DNA of 64,000 nucleotides from Ignelater luminosus (GCA_011009095.1 VTPC01000874.1:185703-249702), one strand, 5' to 3'; positions 43,448-56,866 are shown, counted from the stretch's first letter. Notes: a model not told the origin generated them from the letters alone. Numbers and translations: made by a program.

Positions 43448-44674
43448 CAGAGATATGGTAGGGGTAGATGACATGACGCCGTATTAAAGCATTATACATG
43501 TTTAAGCCAACATGTACAACGTACATTTCTATTTTCTACTCTTTTCATAACATTATATTCGCCAGTGATTCTCGGATGCTGTTTATCTACACCGGGCTCG
43601 ATACGGTCTAGCCAGGGTCTTGCGCGGTATGTTCACAACGTAGGTCGGCGTTTGGTCGGTATAACACGTGTTGCCTAATTTGCAAAGTTTCCAGATTAAA
43701 CTTTTAAAAGTATTTTGTTTGTTGTCGTTTTTTTGTTATTTTTTCATTTATTTGTTATTGTTGTTAGTTTGTTACTGTTGTCATGTTTTTGTTATTGGGC
43801 TACAAACTTTGTATTGTTTGTAAATCCACTTCACAAAATGAAACACTAAATTTTCATGTGTAAGTGTTACGTTTAATTGTCCACAATTTTTGCTTAATCT
43901 ATTAATTGACAGGCGTGAATCATAGTAATCTTACTTTGTAGTTTTCCAAAAGATAAGTATCGTCAACATGCTTGGATTGATGCATGCAAATTGGAGGAAT
44001 GCCAATTTAAAGCTTCCTCTACTATTTGTTCCAAACATTTTACAGAGTTGGATTACAATTCAATGATTGTAACAAGACGACGTTTACATAATTCAGGATA
44101 TACAGTTTTTTGTTCATAGCTACTGTGATAGATTTTCTTTGATTTGTATTACTTGTATTCCACATACGACATACGAGCATTGCATTGTTGTCTTTATTTA
44201 AGTTAAACTGTTTATTACTTTTCATTATTCCTTTTGATGTCAGTGCAAGAATAATACTAACTAGAAATTGACATTAACTTGCTACCTCTTTACTGTCCAT
44301 TTTTATCATCTTGGGTGGTTAATTTAGTTCACAATGATCTTCAAATAATGATTAAAATGATCAATTATTATGTTACTTGATTAATGACTAATTTACTGAT
44401 CAATTTTTGGTAATATACTAAATTATTAAATTTATAGTAATAAAATAAAATTTGTTCAGTTTCATTTCTATTATTTAAATATTAACCAGCGCGGGTTTAT
44501 GAACTTCAACCAATTACAGTGATTGCTAGGTTTAGAAAGAGCAAGTTATACTTTGCATTTGAGCTTGATATATGTAAGAGAGAGACAAAAAGTCGCAATG
44601 GTGTATGTACTTAATCAGACATGTTAGCTTTGAGTTTAAATTACATACCAATATCTACCCCTACCATATCTCTG
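43448..44674 (+). mobile_element. Truncated P-superfamily element, 1.23 kb
   Basis: Terminal inverted repeats CAGAGATATGGTAGGGGTAG extend 22-23 bp and are exact (43448-43470 and inverse at 44652-44674). The octamer CTTGTTAG is duplicated perfectly at 43440-43447 and 44675-44682. Inside is an intact spliced ORF for a THAP domain and nothing resembling the RNase H-like catalytic core. An 8-bp duplication plus an N-terminal THAP domain is the signature of P elements. The exact TIRs and duplication indicate a recent insertion. Confidence 0.85.
43783..44119 (+). CDS. THAP-domain-only protein of the P-type element (two exons)
   Basis: Exon 1 is 43783-43859 and exon 2 is 43942-44119. The 82-nt intron has GTAAGT and TTTGTAG borders, and the phase is consistent. 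The 84-residue product has the C2CH zinc pattern: CIVC near residues 10-13, then after FHVFPKDKYRQHAW an ICSKHF Cys/His pair near residues 55-58. The invariant Pro and Trp of the THAP fold are present, but the C-terminal AVPTIF box is replaced by a diverged tail ending YTVFCS. THAP domains bind element DNA. Without a catalytic part the product could at most compete for binding, as truncated P products do; that is inference. Expression is unproven. Confidence 0.7.
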
Positions 44675-44682
44675 CTTGTTAG

Positions 44683-46536
44683 CTAGGAGTAATTTGAACC
44701 TAGTAGTGGTAAGTTTTCCATATGACTAGTGTTTGGCGGTTTTAGGAAACGAATTTGAAAATAACTCCCACCAAAATCTCCACTTGCTAGTACACATGTA
44801 AAATAAAAGCATGCATATGTATTACCTCAGCAGCACTATCACTGATGCGAACAATGTGAGTGGGGAATTGGTGGCAGTCAAAAACCTAAACCCGCTGGAT
44901 ACTATGTAATATGACATTCATTTACTTGTTTTTCTCATTGCTGAAATAATAGCAGACATGCCTAAAAGATTGCAGCCTCCTTAGTCCCTTTATGATAAAA
45001 ATTTGTAATCGTACTTTATACTATCTTTCTAAAGACATTTCGAAGTTTTTGATTACAAAATATTTAAGTTTATAATTAGTTTTTAATCTCAAAAATGTTA
45101 ATAATAATGAAATCTAAAAAAAGAATTGTTCTCAGTAGCATAAATAGTGGACGTAAAAGCTCACAATCCAGAGTGACTTAAGTATCTGTCTGGGCACCCT
45201 ACAACTGTTCACAAAGATAAAACAGGAGTACTATTGTAGAAAAATATCTAGAAGTTTAGAATTCTAACACTTGAAAAACCCGTTTTGATCGATATAATAA
45301 AAATAACTTCAATCTTTGACAATTAGGTTACCTAACTTACGTAACAGAAATGGTTGCTGGAGGACACACAAAATATTAAATCATGTGATTGTTAATGCTG
45401 TGTCAGTTAAATACTTGTTTATATAATATGGTGGTGTGAGTTTAAAACTGGCCGGAGTAAAGTCTGTATTTATCTAAATGTTCTTTATATTTAAAAAATA
45501 TGAATTTAGCACAAATCTTTCCAAACACTAAAAATATATTTCATTTTTATTAGCACAGTTTCCACAATTTGCTGCACCATAAAATACAGGCATTGTATTG
45601 AAAAATCATCATTCTTTCGACATGGCCTGACATTTCAATTGACATAACCTAATTGCTTCATCACAAAAAAAGAGGTTAAGTTCATTTTTTCTGTCACAAA
45701 CAGCAATAACTTTTTGATGTCTTACCTGATTTTTATGATACAATGTGTTGTAGAAAAAGTTTTAAGGGAATTAACACTTCTAGGTAATTATTGTAGACTT
45801 CTTTCACTTTAGGAAACAATTATCATTACTGTCAAGTTGACAGGTGGTTGGTACTACATGCACTAATTTTTATTAGGAAATTTCATTTTTTATTGTTGAG
45901 ATGAATGAATAATTTAAATATCATGTTATGAGTAGTTTTAAAAATTTTCTATTTAATACTATCTTTATTTAAAATGTTTATATCGCTAAAAAGTTATATT
46001 ATTTATTTATTTCCTTTTAAAATCATAAATGCACAACTTGCTGAAATTTAACTGTCAAGTGTTACATAACCTAAAAGACTATTTAGTTACTTCTTGTAAC
46101 TGAATTCTGGTACACTCAGAATAAAAGTCGCATTACAATTGTACAATCAAAAAATAATTGGAATTCCGGGTTCATTTTTACTAGATCAATGTCTCCCATA
46201 CAGAATTGTGAAAGATAATGTTTTTATTTTGAAATATTTGTATTTTCTAAGTTAATGTCACTAAAATTGTTAATTTGCACGTTTATGTTGAATGATTCTT
46301 ACCACTTTATGTTCTAATTGTGGATTAGATGGACCATTCTTGTAGCCGGTTCTTCGTTTTCGCAAACTTCACATTTGCATCGTAAATAACTGTTCAGAAT
46401 AAGTCATTTATTTTTAAAAACAAATATAACAGAGACTGTGCATATTTTGTATTATAATTACATTTAATGCTAGCAATAAGTATTACAGGTTAAGTTTCAT
46501 AATCCTAATTACAATAAATTATCATAAAATAATCTT
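44683..46536. other. Intergenic, nothing recognised
   Basis: AT-rich sequence between the P-type element and the first REEP gene. No ORF, TIR or structured repeat that I could support. Confidence 0.4.
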
Positions 46537-47247
46537 TTATTTGTTCTTATGTTCTATAATTTCTGATGCTGAAAAAACCAAAGCCTTGCTTTAATAGAAA
46601 TCGGAAACTATTGATGTGATATCTCACCTTTTGCCTGAACAGCACTACAGGCCTTATCGACAGTTTCATGGTATTGTAAAAAGTATGGCTTTATAACATT
46701 TTTGTATATCATCAATGACCCATTTAAATCTGTAGGTATCATTAACCACAGAAAGAACACACTCTGTAACATCACCAATTTAAACATTCGGATAATAATA
46801 AAAAAAAATGTACTTACTTTTATCAACCAATACAAAGAGAACCATCCAACTATAAAATCAGCAAAATATTCAATCAATGAAAATATTGAAAAAACAACCC
46901 AATATGTGAGCCATTTAGTGTCATCGTTAATAGCTCTCGATTCAATTGCATGTACTGATGCATATGCTGGATATACAATGCCAATAAAATTGCAAATTAA
47001 TTGGCCAGCAAGACCAAAAGCTAACCACAAACCAACAAAAGCAACAAAACCTGTGAAGTACAAGACTTGCATGTAAATTAAAAAGTATTAAAATCAAAAA
47101 ATTTAAATAAAACATACCCCAAAAAATGTTTGTACGATTTAATCCAGATACTTCTTCTAAATATTTCAAAATAGGCGCCCATGGCTTAGAATCATCATTT
47201 AGATTGTTTTCAATTTTTTGTTTAAGTTCTGAAACATCATTTGCCAT
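46537..47247 (-). CDS. REEP5: REEP5/TB2-DP1-HVA22 family protein, paralogue A
   Basis: Four exons: 47247-47118, 47050-46818, 46763-46628, 46568-46537. All introns are GT-AG, and the product has 176 residues. It is an ER membrane-shaping protein that inserts hydrophobic hairpins to curve tubules. Visible features are an N-terminal amphipathic region (SKPWAPILKYLEEVSGLNR), hydrophobic segments at about residues 44-66, the signature PAYASVHAIES...[12 protein letters not shown], a second hydrophobic hairpin, and IKPYFLQYHETVDKA near the C-terminus. Reading through the third donor would end the protein six residues later (GEISHQ). The spliced version, ending KASEIIEHKNK, is preferred because exon 3 is then exactly 136 nt as in the paralogue. 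Exons 1-3 have the same lengths as in the gene at 55953-56866. Confidence 0.9.
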
Positions 47248-47249
47248 TT

Positions 47250-49700
47250 TTTCTAATAATAATGAACCTAATAAATAATGGACTGTAACTGTTTAAAAAG
47301 ATCAATACAATTTGGGTGGTGATAAATTTTAAAATAATGATAATCCCTTAGGAAAGATAGATTTTTGATAACATTATTATCACTTAAAAATACTTTATAA
47401 TCTCAGTGTACGTGTCAAAGCAAGACTTCTAGATATTTTTGTTGGTTAATAAATAATGTTATCTGCAGTTTATATTCATAAAACAATAGGACAAATTAAT
47501 TAAATGTAAAATTTAAAGATTGTGTGGAAAAAAACAAAGCACGATGAAACATGCAACCTAATAAAAGGTGGACTTTTAACCTACCTCAAGGTTGTTTAAA
47601 ATTATGCCAGGTCATTTGTAATGATAATAATAATTAGTACCTGCTTAATTCATTTTAAGAAAGTTAATATATTTGTATTAGTATTTGATACAGATGGTAG
47701 TATCTATTTATTATTTATGAACGTTAATATAGTAGTATTAATAATGTTTAAATAAGGATAACTAATGATAAAATTAGTAGACATATAAACACTTATAGTA
47801 GATTGGGTTCTTAGAAATCTGCCTTATGTACTTCTGCTGTCTTTTCCTTATTAGTACTATACATACTTAAAATACATGAAATTATCAATTTTTACAGTTT
47901 TCCTCTTTTTTATACCAAAACGTTTATTTGTTGATGATTAGATAAAATTAATACAATACAGATTTAGGGCTGTATCCATCCTTTACTGCTGATATCACAT
48001 CTTAAAGATTCAGCACGTATATATCAGTGGTTGTAAAAAGAAAATCAAATGCATCTAAAGATAAGATTGTTTTCAGAAAATTTAAAATGTGTAGGAAAAT
48101 TATTAAAAGTCTTTATAAAGAAAAGCTTACGTTTTTATGCAGAGATATTAATAATTTTCACTGGTACATTCTTTTGAACAACTAAAATTGACAATAAGTT
48201 TTACTATTTTATTTTTGAAATATTCAAGGATTCAAGTCTTTAATTTTCCATGATGATTTGATGAAACAACAAATAATGTTTACGTGATGAAATTGCAGCT
48301 CACAAGATGGTTGCATAAAAGTTTGTACCCTTTCATTATTATCATTGTTTAGGAATCAGGATATACATCATATACAGTGCGAATGCTGGCTGTGCGTCTT
48401 AGGCCAGATTCCTTGGATACGTCAACCTTATTTCCTAATGGAGCCTTCATTCGAATGATTTTCATTTTTTTTTACCCCCACTCTTACCCCTGATAACATC
48501 ATCAATTTTCTTTTTAATGGCAACCCCCATTCTCTCTTACAGATTCTGATCCTCTTTTAAAGATTTTGCATATGGCAAGCATACAATCATGATTCAGTTT
48601 TTTTTAATCTGTAATTACACCGGTGGCGAAGCGTAAGGGGAGACCTTGGGACTAAGTCTCCCCAAACAAAATCATGAAACTAAAACAATTGCAATTTTGT
48701 TCTTAAAAGGGACAAGATTTATTAATTTCACAAAAAAAGAAACTATTATTCAAAAATTTCCGTCTAATAAATTTTGGAAAATGCAATTCTGTACAGATTA
48801 TCAGATGTTACAGCTTAAAACCATACTTCAGACTAATTCTCTCTTTTATCACTAACTATGGGCGTCTAGAATGCATGTGCCTTGTACATGCTGAATATGC
48901 AAGTGAGAGACTGGTCTCTTGCAAATTGCAGGGTGGTATAATATGTACTTTTTCTGTTTGTTAAAACTTGAACATGGAAAGAAATACTATTCCTTCAAAA
49001 CATGAATGAATGTGAATTAATAGATTTTCTGTAAAAAAATTCATTTTCATTATTGTCATATGAAAACAAATGCTAATTAAGGACATTCCCAAGAAACAGT
49101 GTTCTCTTTCGCCTCGTCGCATATGCACAGAAATAAAAAAATAATACGTAATAATATTAATAATAATAAATAAACGTTACATTCTTACACTGATCGAGAC
49201 ACAAGTTGTTTATGTTGGGTTTTGGAATATTTTTCGAGGTTACATATACAGTGCCCGCAACAAGTCTGTACCATATGGGAAAAATTTTTATTGAATGATT
49301 TATGGAAAATCTATTTCCGGCATCAGGTTTTGCTTGCTCCAGAACCAAAAATGATCTAATCAAAAGTAATCATGTGGCCTCTATTACCTGTCAAATTTGA
49401 CATTTTTAGAGAAAATGTCTGAAAATGGACTTGTTTGACCGAATTTTGAAAAAAGGTATTAGAAGAAAATGTTTTTTTTCCAATTCTTTACCCTGATGCA
49501 AATTCTCATAAGCCTACTATGATTTTTATATTTTGTCGCTTATTTCTCTTTTCCTTATCTGTTAATCAATAAAAGTCAATCTAATCTAATTAAAAACACT
49601 TATTGCTTAGATACATATTGCACAATACTCATTTTATGGTGTAAATAATTTTCTTTTCCTTATTCTTATGCAAATATAAATATGGAGCTTTCGTAAAGTA
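47250..49700. other. Intergenic, possible hAT terminus only
   Basis: Mostly AT-rich. At 48618-48660 a CGGTGGCGAAGCGTAAGGGG motif resembles ends of ZMYM-type hAT elements and precedes the hAT pseudogene in the same direction, but no partner end was found. Confidence 0.35.
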
Positions 49701-49709
49701 GCACACTTG

Positions 49710-49844
49710 GTGCAAAGTTCATCTTAGATATTGTTAACAAAAGTTTTTGTTAATGTATACATATGCATGCAATGCACGCCTTGATTGCAAATCGAATTTA
49801 TGTGTTTATCTGTATGAATGAGATGAACTTTGCACCAAGTGTGC
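49710..49844. repeat. Perfect 24-bp inverted repeat (hairpin)
   Basis: GCACACTTGGTGCAAAGTTC with four further bases at about 49711-49734 is exactly inverse to about 49820-49844. The loop is roughly 86 bp. Imperfect pairing continues outward (GCTT). It could be a tiny MITE or a structured RNA stem, and no transcript evidence is available. Confidence 0.7.
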
Positions 49845-49872
49845 TGCATTGAAGCATAATAAATAAGTAAAA

Positions 49873-51372
49873 ATGAATAGAAATGTTTTGGGTTGCCTAA
49901 TTCAAGCCGTTGTCTTGCTATCGAAACAAGAACTGCCATTTAGAGGACACCAGGAAGATAATAGCTCGATTAACGGGGGTAATTATTTGGAATTACTGCA
50001 TTATACAGCACCAGAAGAACAGTTTATTAAAGACCCTCTGACTTCATTTTCTACTTTTAAAAGAACATCAACCAATATTCAAAATAAATTAATAGAAACA
50101 GTGAAATGTGTTTTAGATGAATGCATTAAAAATGAAAGGAAAGTTTATTTGTGTCTGTGCAAGCTGATGAAACACTAGATGTTTCTTGCAAGTCCCAAAT
50201 AAACTTAGCAGTACGTTTCTGTGTAAAAGACCAAGTAGAGAGATTTATAAGATTTTACGACGTTTCCAAAGACAGAACTGTAAAAGGTCTTTCTAATGTT
50301 ATTATAAATGTTCTAACAGAATGGAATGTTATAAACAAACATACGACAGTACAGCTATCAAGTATGGCTGGTCATCAAGGTGGTATTCAATATTTTGTAA
50401 AACAAGTATGTCCAAACTTGCTTTTCATTCATTACTATGCGCAACAGTTGTCTTGCTACGTGGATCTAAAACCATAAAAGAAGTTTGTTTGTTTTGTGAC
50501 ATGACATCTTTTAATACTTTTTTTAGCAAATTGCCTATGTGAACAGCACAAAAAGAATTTAAATTACCTCAAGCAAGTACAACTCGTTGGAAGATGAAAA
50601 TTCCAAATAAGATCCAGATTCAATCAGTTGTGTGGTTGAACTGAAGAGATGCCTAGATGATAAAAAAAATGTTTATTTTGTTTTGTTATACAGCAAAATC
50701 TTTACATTTGTGGACCATTTATTCAATATTTTTCAATCAAAACCCTGTCAAATATCTCTATCTGCCAAAAAGAAGTAGCTGTAGTTATCAAAAATTTAAA
50801 AAATCTTCAAAAAGAAGAAACAGTTACCGACTGTATAGCAACAACCATTTAGTTGAATCCTACACTACTTTATAACGAATTCGATAACTCTGCCCCAAGA
50901 AGACTTACATATGAAATACTGGATTCACAAACTGTACAGTTAGAAACAAGATTTAATGACTTCTCAAAATTGCAATTTGTAGACTTCCTCAATGAAAATC
51001 TTTTTCAAAGTTATACAAAAAATCTCCTATGGTAAAGATGCAATAGCTGAAAAAACATATTTGTTTTTTTTTCAATTGGGAACAATTAGAAAATGAATTT
51101 ATAAATGTTTATGCCGATTCAGCAAAGCATTTGCCATCACTTAAACTTTTGAAATGTCTAGTGGATAATGGTCTGGACTTGGTTTATATAGAAGTGACAA
51201 AACTTCTTTAATTTTAACGTTACTCGTTACCACAGTTAGTAGCAAAAGAAGCACGAGTACCCTTGAGCGAATTAAAACCTATCTGAGAAACACAATGTTA
51301 AATGATAGATTGTCTAATTTAGTCTCCTTAGCAGTGGAAAAACATTTATTTTCCAACTTATCAAGTGAATAA
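49873..51372 (+). pseudogene. hAT transposase pseudogene (ZMYM1/DUF4371 type)
   Basis: Frames at 49873-50166 and 50151-50477 overlap by a frame change and read as one protein. LPFRGHQEDNSSINGGNYLE is the typical N-terminal signature. SVQADETLDVSCKSQ holds the acidic catalytic site, and ERFIRFYDVSKDRTV, VQLSSMAGHQGGIQ and a decayed Q-rich helix follow. Later blocks include ASTTRWKMK near 50573-50600. The C-terminal dimerisation motif STLERIKTYLRNTMLNDRLS lies at 51259-51318. At least five stops or shifts occur. The element ends were not identified. The family is established for insects and vertebrates; inactivity is evident from the breaks. Confidence 0.75.
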
Positions 51373-51399
51373 GACTTTTGTTTAACCTAAATTTTCACA

Positions 51400-51925
51400 C
51401 AAAAAAAACAACTGCAATTTCTTTATCTTCCAAATTACACGGCCATTTATCACATAATATGTTAAGTATTGCAGACTCACAGGAATGTTTTTTTTCTATA
51501 TCAAAATTGTTTTTTTTGTAATTGTTCCTTGACAACTAATTATATTAACTTTTCATATACAGAGACTATATTTATCGGACAGAAATCTTTCACCTTTAAA
51601 ACTGCTTTTGGAATTTTAGGTACAAATGTATTTATACCTATCAATTGACTTGAATTTAGAAAAACTTTTATTTGTTTTAATATTAGTTGATACACTACAA
51701 TCTATAGGTTCTATTTGGGAATTTGATGAACTAATTTTTCTATACTTCCACATCCTTTTGACCTATGACCTAGTATAGGTACTACAACAGTATACTTATT
51801 TTCAAGGCACTTGGAATTTTACCTTCTGATAACCAAGTATTTATGAGATGCAGCAATAAGTACATATGAAATACACATATTCATTTTATTATTGCTTAGT
51901 TTTCATTCAGGTACGTATGTGCATA
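51400..51925. other. Intergenic between hAT and Tc1 remnants
   Basis: AT-rich with no supported feature. It may include the 3' part of the hAT element. Confidence 0.35.
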
Positions 51926-52198
51926 TACAGTTGCTCAAAGTGAAACTCAAACGCTGTTATGAAAATGTATAATTATTAATAAATTAAAAAATAATATTAC
52001 AATAAATTAAAATAAAGTAGATACTCTATTAAATGGCAGTTTACTGCATACATTTAATAAAAGAAAAATCAATAAATTCAAAAAATAAAGCAAAAAAATA
52101 ATTAATTCTAAATTAAATACAAACTTAATATCAAAATAAAACTCGGACAATCACAGAAATTATAATTAAAACTTATATAACAATCAATTATTTTAAAA

Positions 52199-53640
52199 TC
52201 AATACCTTGTGGGAAGGCCTTTACTCTTTTTGACACTTTCTAATCTTTTGGGCATTGATCTAACTATTTTCTCACATAAGGCAGGAGGTATCTTTTTCCA
52301 TTCTTCAAGAATTACTCTTTTTAGGTCTGTTCTTGAAGAAATAGTGTGTTTCCGCACCTGTGTTTTCAAATAGCTCCATAGATTTTCTATAGCAATAATA
52401 TCAGGAAACTGTGGAGGTGTTTCCAAGACGTGCAGGCAATTATAAAGCAACCAAGACCGTATTTTATAAGCCTTATGTTTTGGATCGTTGTCCTGATAAA
52501 AATAAAAATCATCACTGATTCCTGATTTTTGTACGCTTTCGTGAAGATTCTTTTTTAAAATTGCTAAATACACATCCTTATTCATTATTCCATCAATTAT
52601 TTGTAATTTTCCAGGACCAGCAGCTGACATGCAGCCCCATACCATTACCGATCCTCCACCGTGTTTGACGGTCGGATTTAAATTCTGCCGCCGCAACTCT
52701 TCATTTGCTTTCCTCCAGATGCAGGTGCTACTGTCAGACCCAAAAATATTAATTTTGCTTTCATTAGTGAATAACACCCGATTCCAAAAGGAAAAATCTT
52801 TATGTGAGTGCTCCTTAGCAAACTTCAATCTTTTAATTCTATTTGTTTTACTAATGTATGGCTGTTTTCGGACAACTCGTCCATTAAATTGACGTTTCCT
52901 TAAAATAATCCTTATAGTTTTGGGGTGTGCTTTTTTACCAAGATATTTTTCTACTTCGACCACCAGTTTGGGAGCACTCAATTTTGGATTTTTCGTTATT
53001 TGGCTTATGATCCATCTTTCGTCCGCTTCATTAAATATTTTTTTTCACGTTCGTTAAAAAAAGTGCAACATTTTTCATTAATTTTCGTTTATAAAGGATG
53101 CGTTTGTTTCATCGCGATAGAAGCGTGAAAAAAAGTGCCATAACGGTTCATTTTTTCACGCATTTGAGTGAAAAAAAAGTATCGTAACGTGTCATTTTTT
53201 AACGCAAAATATTTAAACAGATAGGAGGCTGCCATTGTTATGATACACACTGGCATTTGTCAGAAATTAGAATGCATCGATGTGACGCGTCGAGAAAGCT
53301 GTTATTGAAGTAGGTAGTTCTTGATTTTTATTACGAACGTGAAAAAAGTTTTGTATGCAATTCGTGAGTAAAGTTATTTTTTTCACTCGGCGGATTTGCG
53401 CACTCGCCTACGGCTCGTGCGGCAAACTGTCCTTCTCGTGAAAAAAAGATACACTTTACTCACTTGTTGCATAAATAACTATTCACGCACTCTTTTTTGG
53501 TTTATTTGCTATAATATTAAATTTCGTAAACCGGCTTATGATATCACGAACTGTAGAATGACTACGATCAACTATTTCTCCAATTTCCCTAACTGTTTTA
53601 CCCTTATTGTGATGCTTCAGAACCAATTCTCTTAGTTAGA
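52199..53640 (-). pseudogene. Tc1 transposase, split, with first catalytic Asp changed to Asn
   Basis: The helix-turn-helix part (LRELVLKHHNKGKTVREIGE, 53635-53510) is followed by the nested insertion. From about 53040 the frame runs EADERWIISQITKNP into a 260-residue uninterrupted stretch to 52199. The catalytic sites are LFTNESKINIFGSD, where Tc1 proteins have TDES (the Asp is Asn here), FYFYQDNDPKHKA with the second Asp intact, and AIENLWSYLK with the Glu intact. KHGGGSVMVWGCMSAAG between them is canonical. The Asp-to-Asn change alone should abolish catalysis, so the long open frame indicates recent inactivation. Confidence 0.85.
53045..53505. mobile_element. ~0.45-kb insertion inside the Tc1 gene, CGTGAAAAAA-rich
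   Basis: This segment separates two parts of one transposase frame. It carries many copies, in both orientations, of a TTTTTTCACG/CGTGAAAAAA motif (for example near 53040, 53120, 53150, 53340, 53440, 53480). It also has a GC-rich stretch (CTCGCCTACGGCTCGTGCGG, near 53404). No ORF; clear TIRs or a duplication could not be fixed. Unidentified short element. Confidence 0.55.
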
Positions 53641-54366
53641 TAGACGTTTGACCACGTTATCTTCCCATTTTTGTAAAACTACACTAATATAGACCGTTTG
53701 TAGTAGAAAACAAATTTGAACTAAAATTTTCAACATTATCGAAAATGTGTCGTGCACGCCGGCTAGATAAGACAAGCTATCGAAACCGTCCGAGTTTCAT
53801 TTTGATGTTAAATTTGCTATCATTTCTTTGATATTCTATAATGATTATGACTAAAGAAAATTAATTTTGTTATTTTCAAAAAAATCTAATGCTGGCTCCT
53901 TTATTGATCCATAAGTATGATAATTTTATTTCTCAGGCAAAATCTATTTATATTTAATTGTCCGACTTTCACGTTGAGCAACTGTAGATTTATGATTTTC
54001 ATCATATTAGTAGCTGATTGAAATATAAGTTAATTATAAATGTTACTTTATTATTGGATATTATACACATTACATTATCAATAAACTATTTACAGGTTAA
54101 TAATAATTAATAATACCTATCTAAGTTCTACATAATTATTATTTGAATATTCCGTGCTGTTTTCTCCAGAATGACTTTGCAGCATCATGATAAAGCATTA
54201 TTTCACGTGTATACCTACTTCACAATATAATTAACGACCTCGTGTATGAAAGAAAACCAATCGTCATGCTTGCGTTAACCTAACTTTCTACTCCAAAAAG
54301 TAAAACATTAACCTCCAATTCTTAGACAGATTTGAAATTGTAAATGTAATAAAATTTATATTAAAT

Positions 54367-55193
54367 ATGTTATACCCATCAAGCGGCACTGGCCAATTTG
54401 CGGCAAACTCTGCAAAAATAATACGGTTTGTTCGAAAAGGGTGTACAAACAGACCATTTTTTCATATCGTAGTGGCAGAGGTATACTCTTTGATTTTATA
54501 TTTCTTCTGCTTATTTTTAAGAATTTGTAGAGAAGGATAGAACAACAAGGACCTGCAATTGAACAATTAGGCACTTTTGATCCAATGCCTAATGAGCAAG
54601 ATGAAAAATTAGTATCTTTAAATTTTGAGAGAATTCGGTATTGGATTGGAAATGGAGCGGATACATCAAAAAGTGTTAGGAGATTATTAGGTGAATAACA
54701 CTTCTCTGGTATTTTTAAAGTGAAAACTGTTATGAAAATGTTCATTCTAGCAATTAAGCAAGAAATGTGCATAATTTAGTAAATTATGGTAGTTTATTTT
54801 TAATTATAAAGTTATTTATTAATAACAAGCTAAGATAACATTATTCCAAGACTTAACAACTTGATAAATTCCGGGTGAGCTTGATTAAATTCCACCATAT
54901 TCTCAAAAGACTTTTCACAACAGTTTTCTAATTTTTAATACGATACATTTCCATACAACAGTATAAGTTGTTTATATCAACTCCAACCTTCTTGCTAAAA
55001 AATATAATTTAAACCAATCAAATCTTTTAACAGTATTGTAATTTAACATTTTATTATAGGATTAGCTGGCTTCTATCCAGTACATCCCACTTCATATATA
55101 ACTGCATCGAAAAACAGGAGAACAGAAGAGGAAGCGGCTTTAAAAGCTTCTGAAGAAACTAAACCTAATGAAACGTCTCCTGCAAATGTTTAA
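54367..55193 (+). CDS. mRpS16: Mitochondrial small-subunit ribosomal protein bS16m
   Basis: Three exons: 54367-54480, 54531-54690, 55060-55193. All introns are GT-AG and the product has 135 residues. Conserved bS16 features are IIRFVRKGCTNRPFFHIVVA (residues 18-37), EQLGTFDPMPN (about 49-59), LVSLNFERIRYWIGNGADTS (about 66-85) and GLAGFYPVHP (about 92-101), followed by a charged tail. The length equals that of animal mRpS16. The intron after VVAE uses the TTTGTAG acceptor; the upstream AAG would create a stop. The protein is part of the mitoribosome small subunit. It lies head-to-tail against the REEP paralogue B (convergent; stops about 760 bp apart). Confidence 0.95.
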
Positions 55194-55952
55194 TGTATTT
55201 AACTAGGTTTTTAGTATGATAAGTTATTATATTGCATAATTTATAATAAAAGCAATTACATTCTAATAGTCTCTAAAGAACTTCCTATGTACTCATGCAA
55301 TTAAGGATTGGTCAATAGGTTACAATCAATAAATACATTCTCCCATCAAGTAGAAATATATATATTATAACACTTTAAAATCAGCAGTACAATCGCATCT
55401 TTTTCTTGAAGCAAAGGCAGCAAGTGCAACCGCAAAATACAATAGTGTACATCTCTCAGTGTATATATATATCTTTCAAGATTTACAATGTAAAGGAACT
55501 AAACACAAAAAAAAGAACGTTACTGCTGTCGTATTATACAACAATACAAAAACATGAAGACATTCATTAAATAGAAAGATGAGATTTTAAAAATGAAGAA
55601 ATTAAAAAAATAAAATTGTCCTAAACTTACAACATAAAAAAAAGATTCTAAATAAACTCAAATTTAGAAAATACAGATTCTTTGGCTTTTTGTAACATTT
55701 AAAAAATGCAAAACTTGTTTAATCAATTTCATATGATTAATACATTTTTATATAATAATGATTGCAATTAAGCATTTTAACACCAAACCACAATAGAGAT
55801 ATCTAAAAACTAACGAAACCAACCACACAAAGGAAATACTAAAAACATTGAATGCTTATCAGATCTAAGGAAAACAGTCGCAAATACAAGCTAAAAGTTA
55901 ACAACCATAGAATATTGTAGAAAACTGCTTTCAGATCAAGTATTAAAGTTGT
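55194..55952. other. Convergent 3' region between mRpS16 and REEP paralogue B
   Basis: Contains the mRpS16 polyadenylation signal AATAAA near 55247 and presumably the 3' UTR of the REEP gene on the minus strand. AT-rich, with no further gene seen. Confidence 0.5.

Positions 55953-56866
<914 letters not shown>

Larger units (their letters stand above)
51928..53984 (-). mobile_element. Tc1-like element with nested insertion
   Basis: Inverted ends CAGTTGCTCAAAGTGAAA (51928) and the inverse of CAGTTGCTCAACGTGAAA (ending 53984), with TA on both sides (51926-51927, 53985-53986). A second inverted block around GTCGGACAATTA lies inside. The transposase on the minus strand is split by about 0.45 kb of unrelated sequence at 53045-53505; without it the element would be about 1.6 kb, normal for Tc1. 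Confidence 0.85.

Noticed and set aside
46608..47072. REEP paralogue A as a single exon starting at an in-frame Met at 47072
   Set aside because: Splicing from 47118 to 47050 and from 46628 to 46568 gives exon lengths identical to paralogue B and a complete family N-terminus.
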